Below, in pieces: positions 17,864 to 27,900 of a stretch of 40,535 nt of DNA. The notes beneath the pieces are model-generated. The model did not search any database, was not told the origin of the DNA, and saw only the letters and a list, made by a program, of their open reading frames with translations. The DNA is from Alphaproteobacteria bacterium (GTDB taxonomy: Bacteria > Pseudomonadota > Alphaproteobacteria > Micavibrionales > Micavibrionaceae). The stretch covers positions 1 to 40,535 of the forward strand of contig JANQIB010000090.1 in assembly GCA_028282385.1 (NCBI GenBank), given 5' to 3'. Numbering within the stretch: the stretch's first letter is position 1; every line of letters begins with the position of its first letter. The translations under genes were made by a program, and so were the position numbers.

Positions 17864-20272
17864 CTAAACTTCCGTATTTTCTGCGCTCGTGCCGTATTGA
17901 CGCGCCTGCAAGCGTTTAATCACATCTTCTTTCGGACCGAAGGCCACAATTCGCCCGCGGTCAATCAGGATCAGTTTATCAACAAGTGTTAACATCGCCC
18001 CTTTATGGGTGATTAGAATCGTCGTCCGGCCTTCCGTCACATGTTCCAGCCGCTTTTTCAGGCGGTTTTCAGAAGCCGGATCCATGGAGGCAGTCGGTTC
18101 ATCAAGCACCAGAATTTTCGGATCGTATAAAAGAGAACGAGCAATTGCCACAGACTGGCGCTGTCCTCCTGATAGAGCCTCGCCACGCTCTCCAACTGCC
18201 GTATCCAAGCCGGCCTGTGAATCGCGTAAAAATTCCATGACGCCAGCCAGCTCTGCGGCGCGCATCACTGCACGGTCAGAAACCATCTCATTGCCCATCG
18301 TGATATTTTCACGCACTGACCCGTAAAAAAGCTGCGGGCTCTGCTGCACAGCCCCGACAGAGCGGCGCAAATCACCTGGATCAATCTGGCGGACATCGGT
18401 CCCGTCAATTTGAACGGATCCACTATCAGGCTGATAAAGATTAATCAGCAACCGTTCGATCGTTGTTTTTCCGGATCCAACCGCGCCGATAATCCCAATA
18501 TGCTCACCCGGTTCGATCGTAAAATTAATATGATTAAGCGCCGGGATCGTTTGCTCCGGATAGTGAAAAAGAACATCCCGGAATTCAACCTTCCCTTTAA
18601 TATCCGGCATCGAAATAAAATGTTTCCCGGAGGGTCGTTCCACCGGCTTTTTCATCAGCTCATCAAGTTGGCGCAATCCTTCACGGGATTGATGAAGACG
18701 CGTTAAAAGACCGGCAATTTGGGAAAGCGGAGCCATTGCCCGGCCTGTTAAAATCACGCAGGCAATCAGTGCACCCATTGACATTTCAGCTTCGCTGATC
18801 AGGTAAACCCCGTAAATCACAACAATCACACTGGAGATTTGCTGCAGGAAAGTTGCAATATAAAGGGCGAGGGAACTGAGCTTACGGGACTTGACCGCTG
18901 TGCGGGAGGCTTTATCTGTGAGCTCTTCCCATTTGCGCTGCGTATTTCCCTCAGCTGCCTGAACCTTGATTGTTTCGAGCCCGCTAATTGTTTCAAATAA
19001 AAGAGCGTTTTTAAGCGCGCTTTCCATCATGGATTCGCGTGTAACTTTTTCAAGTGCGCCCTGCATTAAAATGCCAACCCCGACCACAATCGGAACAGCC
19101 AGCAAAGGAATAAACGCAATCGGTCCGCCAATCACACCGATAATCGCAATAAAGAAAAAGACAAAAGGCAGATCAATGACAGCCGTCATGGTAGCGCTTG
19201 TAAAAAAGTCGCGCAGAGATTCAAATTCACGCACATGAGAGGCCATGATTCCGGCACTGGCCGGGCGGGCGGTCATGGTCATACCCTGCATCTGTTCAAA
19301 TAAGGAGGCCGAAATTTTAACATCCGCTTTCCGGCCCGCATGATCCAGAAAGACCGAACGCATATTCTTTAAAATAAAGTCAAAGATATAAACGGTCGCC
19401 ACACCGGCAGCGAGCACCCAGAGCGTTTCAAATGCATGGTTAGGAACAACCCGGTCATAGACATTCATCACAAAGAGGGAAGAAGCCAGCGCAAAAATAT
19501 TGATCATAATGGCGGCCAGAGCAACCTCACCATAGATCGCCCGGTTTTCTTTAAGCGCGCCCCAAAACCAGTCCCGCGCCGTATCAATTGTCGCCGGGCC
19601 GGCGCGTTCATCAATCTGCGCAATCGGACGGGCATAAAAACAATAGCCGGTATACATTTCCCGCAATTCACCAAGCGGGACCGGACGGCGCTCATCTTCC
19701 GTTTCAGGAAACTGAACAATAAAAAGTGTTTCGTCCGAAACGCTTTGCTTTTTCTTACCGCCGAAAAGACCTTTTTTCTCCGGATGCTGAACACCCCAAA
19801 TGACACAGGCCTGTTTGCCGTCGAGCACTAGAATACAGGGAAAGTTCGGCGCAATCGCAAGTGCTTCCAGGGAACGTTCAACCAAGCGGGCACTTAACCC
19901 GGCACGGCTGGCGGCGCGCTCAAATAAAATCGGTGTAATACCGCCTGACGCAATTGGCATACCGGCGGTCAAGGAAGCCCGGGAAGACCGGCGGCCATAA
20001 TGCCCGGCTAAAATACGAAGACAATCGACAAGCGGATCGTGGATTGCAATACGGTCTGCTTCCAAAGGCCAGTTATCGACCGGCTCTTCATGAGCTGTTC
20101 CCTGCGGATGATACTGCTGTTCAAATTCTTTATCTTCAGGCGTCTCAGACAAAGCCGATGATTGCACAGCCGCCTGTGCCCGATTCTCGGTTTCGGGCGG
20201 AGAAGATGGCGAGCCGGGCTCGCTCATATGAGGCGGGGCGGGATGATCCGCCCCTTTATCCGTATCACTCAC
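17864..20272 (-). CDS. Type I secretion ABC transporter, LapB/RtxB-like with degenerate C39 domain
   Basis: This is an 802-residue inner-membrane exporter. After a Pro/Glu-rich, disordered-looking extension of about 75 residues there is a C39-peptidase-like domain (about 80-215), six membrane segments (about 240-500), and a nucleotide-binding domain with Walker A GAVGSGKTT (about 596-604), signature LSGGQRQ (about 698) and Walker B ILVLDEPT. In the C39 domain the segment DPLVDCLRILAGHYG lines up with the catalytic motif so that Pro falls where the catalytic Cys should be. It should bind substrate rather than cleave it, as in RTX and LapA exporters. The start is GTG, preceded by AAGG. It likely exports the two giant proteins encoded upstream. 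Confidence 0.93.
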   Translation of the reverse strand: MSDTDKGADHPAPPHMSEPGSPSSPPETENRAQAAVQSSALSETPEDKEFEQQYHPQGTAHEEPVDNWPLEADRIAIHDPLVDCLRILAGHYGRRSSRASLTAGMPIASGGITPILFERAASRAGLSARLVERSLEALAIAPNFPCILVLDGKQACVIWGVQHPEKKGLFGGKKKQSVSDETLFIVQFPETEDERRPVPLGELREMYTGYCFYARPIAQIDERAGPATIDTARDWFWGALKENRAIYGEVALAAIMINIFALASSLFVMNVYDRVVPNHAFETLWVLAAGVATVYIFDFILKNMRSVFLDHAGRKADVKISASLFEQMQGMTMTARPASAGIMASHVREFESLRDFFTSATMTAVIDLPFVFFFIAIIGVIGGPIAFIPLLAVPIVVGVGILMQGALEKVTRESMMESALKNALLFETISGLETIKVQAAEGNTQRKWEELTDKASRTAVKSRKLSSLALYIATFLQQISSVIVVIYGVYLISEAEMSMGALIACVILTGRAMAPLSQIAGLLTRLHQSREGLRQLDELMKKPVERPSGKHFISMPDIKGKVEFRDVLFHYPEQTIPALNHINFTIEPGEHIGIIGAVGSGKTTIERLLINLYQPDSGSVQIDGTDVRQIDPGDLRRSVGAVQQSPQLFYGSVRENITMGNEMVSDRAVMRAAELAGVMEFLRDSQAGLDTAVGERGEALSGGQRQSVAIARSLLYDPKILVLDEPTASMDPASENRLKKRLEHVTEGRTTILITHKGAMLTLVDKLILIDRGRIVAFGPKEDVIKRLQARQYGTSAENTEV

Positions 20273-20312
20273 AAGAGAAACCTTGCGTTAGAGGTTAGAC
20301 CTACAGTCTAGT

Positions 20313-21680
20313 TTAACGCTCGAGCTCGTAATCTTCCACTGAAATCGTTGCACTTTCACGCGGATAAGCGACCCCAAGCGTCGGCAATAACTGGCCTTTC
20401 AAGCCAAGAATGCGGAACACAGAGAACATTTCAAGAAATTCTGCATTAATTGTGTTAGTGCGGGAAACGAACAGTTCGTTCTGTGCATCCAGCACATCGA
20501 GAAGTGTCCGGCGGTCCAGCGAGAACTGGTCTTTATAAGCACGAACCACTTCAGCATTTGCCGCTGCCTGAGACGCAAATTCACGAGCACGTTCACCGGC
20601 AGACACCATTTGTGCCCAGGTCTGACGAACATCATCTTCGAGAACACGGCCGGCATCAGCGCGCTCTTCTTTGGTTTGCTGATAACGGTGAGAGAATTCA
20701 CGAACGCGGGCGACATCGGCGCCGCCGCGATACAGGTTCCAATCCATCGTGACCAAAGCACTGGCACTCTGATCGCGGCCCTCAGTCCCGTTTAGATTAT
20801 GGCCTTTATTGACCCCCAGCTGAAGATTAAATTCAGGATACAGAGTAGACCCTGTCCCTCTATACTCAGCCCAGGCAACACGCTCATCGGACTCGAAAAT
20901 ATCCAAAGTCGGGCTGCTTGAGAGCGCAGACTGGACTTCCATTTCAACATCGGATGACAAGGCATCTACCGGAACAGCCGGTAAAACCAGATCTTTCGGC
21001 ATTGTGCCGACTTCACGGTTGAACTGCGATTCAGCAACGCGGAGCTGCTGACGAATCGTTGATTCCTGAGCACGGGCAGAAGCCAGACGAGCCTTGATCT
21101 GCTCCATGTCAGCCTGTGTCGACCGACCAGCTGTTACACCTTCTTCAATCATTTGCATGATCGCGATGTGCTCGGCCACGTTCTCGCGCGTAATAGAAAG
21201 AAGCTCACGCTGGCGCATGACTTCCAGGAAAGATTCAACAATATCCAACCCGACAAGCTCTGCCGTTTCACGTACACGGTGGGCAGAAGACTGAACGCGG
21301 TGTTCCTGACGGTCATTTTCATATTTTGTGGCCCAGCCATCAAAAAGAAGCTGCGTTAATGTCAGTGTCGAATCGTAACGCCACAGGCTTTCAGAATCGT
21401 TGTCGACACCTTTGGTCGAATCATCTGTATATTCCCAGCCACCATCGGCAGCGAGATCGATTGAAGGGTACCACAACCCTTCGGCCTGGTTTAACTCTTC
21501 GTCGGTCGCGCGCCGCGAGGCCGCAACAACACCATATTCCGGATTGGTCATCACCCCAACGGATACCGCTTCGGACAAACTCATCTCCATCGGGTTGTCC
21601 TGTGCTTTGGCGGGCGCTGCAAACAGTAAGGCAGCGGCACATACACCAAGAATTTTTACTCTGTTTAACGTATTCGTCAT
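20313..21680 (-). CDS. TolC-family outer membrane channel of the type I secretion system
   Basis: The 455 residues start with a signal peptide (cleavage near AKA-Q, residue 26). The body has the TolC duplicate plan, with two long heptad-rich helical repeats alternating with amphipathic strand segments, e.g. SLSEAVSVGVMTNPEYGVVAA near the N-terminus and the second-half helical hairpin at about 340-410. It would form the outer-membrane exit duct for the ABC/HlyD pair. It is first in the exporter operon, with the ABC gene 40 bp downstream. The GAGG Shine-Dalgarno is spaced about 10 nt from the ATG. The upstream 235 bp are non-coding and contain the terminator of the preceding giant gene. Confidence 0.92.
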   Translation of the reverse strand: MTNTLNRVKILGVCAAALLFAAPAKAQDNPMEMSLSEAVSVGVMTNPEYGVVAASRRATDEELNQAEGLWYPSIDLAADGGWEYTDDSTKGVDNDSESLWRYDSTLTLTQLLFDGWATKYENDRQEHRVQSSAHRVRETAELVGLDIVESFLEVMRQRELLSITRENVAEHIAIMQMIEEGVTAGRSTQADMEQIKARLASARAQESTIRQQLRVAESQFNREVGTMPKDLVLPAVPVDALSSDVEMEVQSALSSSPTLDIFESDERVAWAEYRGTGSTLYPEFNLQLGVNKGHNLNGTEGRDQSASALVTMDWNLYRGGADVARVREFSHRYQQTKEERADAGRVLEDDVRQTWAQMVSAGERAREFASQAAANAEVVRAYKDQFSLDRRTLLDVLDAQNELFVSRTNTINAEFLEMFSVFRILGLKGQLLPTLGVAYPRESATISVEDYELER

Positions 21681-21861
21681 GGGTTAAGCCTCGCTTTTGA
21701 ACGTCATTATTATACGCTTGGGTTAATCTTTCGTTTAAGCCCTTGTTTGTTATCGCTGTTTTTCCGTTTTCATGCAAGATGAATTTAGAGAAAAGCCAAG
21801 GGAATGGCTCCGATAAAGCATATTTATATATGGTAAATCAAGGAGATTTTTCGATTTACAG

Positions 21862-21898
21862 AAAAAAAGCCGTATCCTTAAAAAAGGTACGGCTTTTA
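21862..21898 (-). terminator. Rho-independent terminator after giant gene 1
   Basis: Read on the minus strand, the stem GCCGTA...TACGGC with an extra CC/GG pair and one bulge is followed by seven T. It separates the giant gene from the exporter operon. The rest of 21681-21915 holds presumed promoter sequence for the exporter operon, but no convincing -35/-10 pair was found. Confidence 0.8.
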
Positions 21899-21915
21899 TT
21901 GATTATGTAATATAT

Positions 21916-24900
21916 TTAGACGACCAGGTTCCCGTCATTCAGCATATCTGCCATATCAAGACCGGTTGTGTCTTCCAGAACAACAACATCCTGGGCTTCA
22001 GCCGGTCCGGCAGCGCCGTCCGTATCGACAGAAATAATCGTATTTCCGTCTTCGGTGCGCATCTGGACATAGTCACCGATCGCCTCGGTTGTTTCTGCGC
22101 CATCCGCATCCAGAAGCTGGGACAGATCGATTGAATCACCCTCGGCAACATTGAATTCACGAATAGTAGACGCTGCCTCACCGATTGTTTCAAACAGGAA
22201 GCTATCCTCAATCCCGTATTCACTGAATAAAGGAGCCTCTTCCTCGTCCTGGGTTTCGATCAACGCACCTTCGTCGTTAATACGAATACGGATGGCTGTT
22301 TCACTAACATCCCCTTCATTATCAGTTACTTCAAGGCCGAATTGTAGCATGATCACATCACTGAGGTTACTTGCCTCGCCGCCATGATCAAGCGTTTCGT
22401 AAAGCGTAAAGCTATATGTTCCGTCTGTCTGGATATTTAGAGCAAAGACCTGAACATCGCCAGCCATCCCGGTATAAATACCATTATCATATGCGACGGC
22501 AATCGCCACACCATTATGCGTCAATTCATTGCCTGCAAGCGAACCGCCAACATCAAACTTGCCATTCCCGGTTACAGTTCCCGGCTCATCTTCGCCATAA
22601 GCAACGATGAGGCTGTTTTCAACAATTGCCGGACCGTTTTCGAGGTCACCTTCCTCTACCTTATCCGTCGAACCGATAGCGACTGGTCCGTCTTCACCGA
22701 TAACAAAAACACTGTTATCCAGAAAGGTTGTATAGGTGTTGTAGGTCTCATCAAGCCAGGCATAGGCTGCTTCTTCACCAAGAACATCTATCACCTGCTG
22801 GAAAGCCGCCACTGAAATATATTGCGACCAGACATCTGCCATCGTTGATGTTGATCCGTCTGCAAACGTGATCACACTCTCATAGGCCGTCCAGTTTCCA
22901 TTCAGGAAATAATCTGTCATGATAGTTTGGAGGGAAATACTGGTGATTCCAACATCCTCCATGGAGAATAATTCATTCTCCTGAGAGATCCCGTCCTGAT
23001 TCAGATCGCGCCAGGCCAGAAGTTCACCCCACTGTTCATCATTTGCATCAATGACGCCGTCATCATTTGTATCAAGTTCTGCAAGTTCACGATAACCTTC
23101 CGTTTCGGTATTCCCGAACAATTCGTTGATATCGTTGATCTGGCCATCATCATTCTTATCTATTGCCAGCCAGGCATCGTCAGCTTCAACCCAGCCGATC
23201 ATGGCTTCATCAACGTCCTCTGTATGATCGACATCAAAGGTAATCCCGTCACGAACATTGGTCATTTCAATACCATCACGGTCAAGGTCAAGGACCAATG
23301 GTGAACCGTCACCGCCGTCGCCGTCACCTCGCTCAGGTCTGGTGAATTGGTTAAGGTGTGTCGTTACCTTTTTGCTAACCTGCTGACTCATTGTGACAGA
23401 TACCGTTGCCGTATCCGTATCACCATCATCATCGCGGATTTCATAAACAATGTTTATTTTGCCGCCCAGCTTGGTTGTCGTCGTGGTGGTTTCAACGTGT
23501 TCATAATCAGTCGTCATATCCGACCATCTGCGCGTAACACGCTGAGTGGTTTCTGTCGTTGATTTACGGCTTAAGAGCTCATAGGTTCCATTTTCTTTAA
23601 CCGTAATCTTTCCAAAAGCAGTATTCACTTTCTGTCCAGCTTCATACCATTTATTTCCGACTTTAAAGCGAATAACTGCCTGCTCATCCTTACCATCCTG
23701 ACCAAAATCATCATTGCTCAAAAGGTTCACTTTTCCCTTATCTTGAATGGTATCATTTTTTGCCTTCGGCCCGTCATCTTTGACAACGATCTTAATGACG
23801 CCTTTATCCGTATCGCCATCACTATCTGTCACCTTGACTTCAAAATTCAATGTAATCGGGTCGTCCGCATTATTTTTATTCGGGTGATCCAAAGATTTAT
23901 ATTGTTTAAATTTGTAACTACCATCCTCTTCAATCCATAGTTTAAAGACAAGGCTATCTCCTGCTTTGCCCCCTTCGACTTTCCCTTCATAATAACCGGT
24001 TTCCGATGACGTCACCTTAACCGCTCTGCCGTCGTGTTTCAGGGCTGTTGATGACCAGAATTTATTTGCCGATTCTGTATGCCATGCATCCCCGGAGGTA
24101 ACTTCGACTTTGCCCTCAACCGTATCAAAACCACCTGTTTCATCAACTGTCTTGGTCGCATCTTTAATAACTGGCCGGTCATTATCTGTTACCTTAAAGG
24201 AGAAACTTGCCGTATTGGTATCGCCATCCCCATCTTTCAGCGTATAGGTAAACGTATCTGTCTTCGTACCGTTAACCTCTTTAGACGTATAGGTGTAAGA
24301 CCCATCCTGGTTGATTATCAGCTTCCCATTTGGCGTATTGATCGTTCTTCCACTCACCGATACATTATAGGTATTTCCATCAAATGTGATCTGTGAAAGC
24401 TTACCACCAGCATCGCTGCCCATATCATCATTGGACAATACATTTCCGGTTAGTGTATTCCCGTCATTTACTGATCTTGTGCCATCATTAACCGCTTTCG
24501 GACCATCATCACGAACCGTAATTTTAATCGTACCGGTGCCTGTATCGCCATCATCATCAGTAGCCTTGACGCCGAAATTTAGGTGAAGCGCTTCATTCGC
24601 AGAATCTTTATTCCCATGATCCAGAGACTGGAACTGCTTGAAGGTATAGTCTCCATTCTGTGCAATTTGCAGCGTAAAGATCTTAACGCCACCGGCTGTT
24701 CCCGTATACATACCGTTATTCGCATTGTAGGCGACATTGACGACTTTCCCGTCATGGGTCAGCTTGTTGCCTGCAAAGGCACCTGAAACATTAAAGTCAC
24801 CATTTCCGGTAATAGAACCGGGCGCATCTATACCAAAATCAACATTGACTTTGCCGACTTCAACGATTGTACCGTTCTCCAGAGCCGTTTCATCAACCAT

Positions 24901-27900
24901 ATCTTTGGCATTCACAACAATTGGCGCATCATCCGGCGCAGCCTGAACTGTCAGTTCGAGTTCAGCCGTATCTGTATCCCCTTCCGAATCTGTCAGGTGA
25001 TAGGTGAATGTATCCTGCTCTTCTGATTCAAGACCGTCATTTGCCGTATAGGTGAATTGACCATCGGCTTTTATAACAAGAACACCATGATCACCATTGA
25101 CTGTGACCGAACCGCCGGATGGAACATCGTGCTTCACACCTTTGAAGATAACAGCTGTAACAGAGTTTGCATCATCCTCGGATAATTCATCATTCGTCAA
25201 AACCGTATCGCTCACTTGATTGCTGAGATCTGCGTCGCCTTCCGATTTAACAGTGAAGGCGTCATCTCTGGCAACCGGCGCATCATCAAGAATTGTGATC
25301 GTCAGGTAACCATTGACCGTATCGCCATCAACGTCGACAGCCGTGACACCAAACCCAAGATCCAGCTTGATTGCATCATTCGGATCTAACGGGTCAGCGT
25401 GATCCAGTGTTTCAAACAGTTCGAAGCTGTAAGTTGCATCCTGGTTGATCGTCAACTCGAAGATTTCTGTGCTGCCGGCCATTCCAACATAGCCTGTCGC
25501 CGTTTGTGTTACATTCACAGGAATGCCTTTATGAGTCAGATCTGTCAGCGATCCTGTAGCCTGGAAATCACCGGTTGTTTCGATACTGCCATACCCGTCC
25601 TGACCGAAATCAACATTCATTGTGCCGTGCGTAATCGCAGGTCCAGGAGTCAGGCTTGTTTCATCAACAATCCCTTCGCCTGTAATTTCAATCGGCTCAC
25701 CATCCGGGGTCACACGGATATTCAGATCAGCCGGATTCTCATCACCATCAGCATCTTTCAGAATATAAGTGAAAAGTTCATTTCCATCCGGATCTTCGGC
25801 AGTTGCCTGGTATGTCCAGGTTCCATCACTACCGATTGTGAAGGTTCCGTAATCCGCTGTAATTGTCGTTACACCTGTTTCCGGAACATCATATTCTGTT
25901 CCATCAAACATGATTTTTGTCACCGTGTTTGCGTCATCTTCAGACAGCTCATCATTGTGTAGAACATTTCCGCTGATAAACTGGTCTTCTTCGGCGCCGC
26001 TAAAGTCATTGTAAGCAACCGGCGCATCATCAAGCACATTAATTTTGATGGTCCCGTCAACCGTATCACCATCGGCATCGGATGCCGTCACACCGAAGCT
26101 CAAAGATACCAGATCATTCGGGTCAGTGCTCTCAGCATGGTCCAGGGTTCCCTCCAATTCAAAGGCGTAAGAACCATCATCTTCAATCGTTAATGTAAAG
26201 ATGGTCTCGCTGCCGGCCATCCCGACATAGCCTGTCGCCGTTTGTGAAACCACAACCGCAACACCGCCGGATGTTAACGCATAGCTTGAACTGAAGTTCC
26301 CGTTTCCGGCAACGCTGCCCGTCCCATCTGCACCATAATCAACATCAACCTGTCCGCTCAGAACCAATGGGCCCGGAGACAGGAGAGACTCGTCAATATT
26401 TCCTTCGCCATGCACAGCGACCGGCTCACCATCCGGTGTGACACGGACTTCAAGTGTTGCTGTAGAGTTGTCGCCATCACCGTCTGTCAGTGTGTAGGTA
26501 AACTCTTCAACACCATCCGGATCTTCAGCCGTTGTCTGGTAAGTATATGTTCCATCGCTGGCAACGGTAATTGTTCCGTATTCAGCTGTAATCGTAACAG
26601 AACCACCGGCCGGAACGGCATGATCCGTCCCATCAAAGTGGATATTCGTGACTGTATTATCAAGATCAACGCTCAGATCATCATTTGCCATCAGGCTTCC
26701 GGTAATAGACTGATCTTCCTCAACGCCATTAATATCATCCTGCGCCACGACCCCGTCATCGGCCACTTCAATCGAAATGAGAGCGCCATCACTGTCATTA
26801 TCAATCGTGATAACCTCGATTGGGAAGTTCAGCGTAATAATATCATTTGCATCTGTCCCGTCCGGGTGATCCAGAGCAGCCATCTGTGTATAAGTGTACG
26901 CTCCCGTATCAGGATCAATTGTTAATGTGAAGACAGTTTGACCGCCAGCCTGGCCTTCAAAGCCGGTTGTCGTCCGGGTAACCGTGATATCCTGACCGTC
27001 TGAGGTCAGTGTGACCGGATTATTTCCGACAGTCGCCACCATATCACCGGCTGTTTGAATGGACCCAAGCTCAGCACCCAGATTATGATCAACACTGTCC
27101 TGGTAAACAAGATCACCGCTTTCAAGATTGGTTTCATCAACATCACCCCGACTATCACCAATCGTCGGAACATCATCCTTAACCTGGATTGTGATCATGC
27201 TTTCAGCCGTATCATCATCCAGATCTTCGGCGATCACACCAAAATGCAAATCAATAATATCATTCGGATCATCCGGATCAGCATGATCCAGCGTTCCCAG
27301 AAGTTCAAACGTGTAACTTCCATCTTCCAAAATGGTCATTGTGAAAATTGTTTCACTGCCTGCCATCCCGGTATATGTCCCGGTTGAAGCGCTGTAATTC
27401 ACTGTGACAGGAACGCCGCCACTGGTCAGTTCATCATTCAATAAAGAACCGCCGGATGCAAAACTGTTGGTTCCTGAAACTGTTCCCGGACCATCTGTCC
27501 CGTAATCAACATCAACTGTACCGTTTACAACAATCGGTCCCAGGTCACTTTCATCAACTGTATGAATATCGTCTTCAATAATTACTGGAACATCATCAAT
27601 CGGTGACACATCAAAACTGAGATCTGCTGCAGATGTATCTCCATCAAAATCACGCAATGTGTATCTGAAGACATCCGTGCCGTCAGGATTATCATGATTG
27701 GCTGTGTAAGCGTAATCGCCATTTTCCTGAATCTCAAGAACCCCATAAAGCCCTGTTACTGTCAGGCTGCCACTGGCAGGCATAGTGAACACATCCCCAT
27801 TGATCTGGATTTGTGTAATCTCATTGCCCACATCATTCGACAAATCATCATTATCAAGAATATTCCCTGTCACAACCTGATCTTCGACCAGTGTGTGTCC

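Noticed and set aside
21723..21738. Second CtrA-like site upstream of the exporter operon
   Set aside because: The spacing is TTAA-N8-TTAA, one base too long. The same N8 pattern occurs at 3165-3180 before tsaE, showing how easily near-matches arise.
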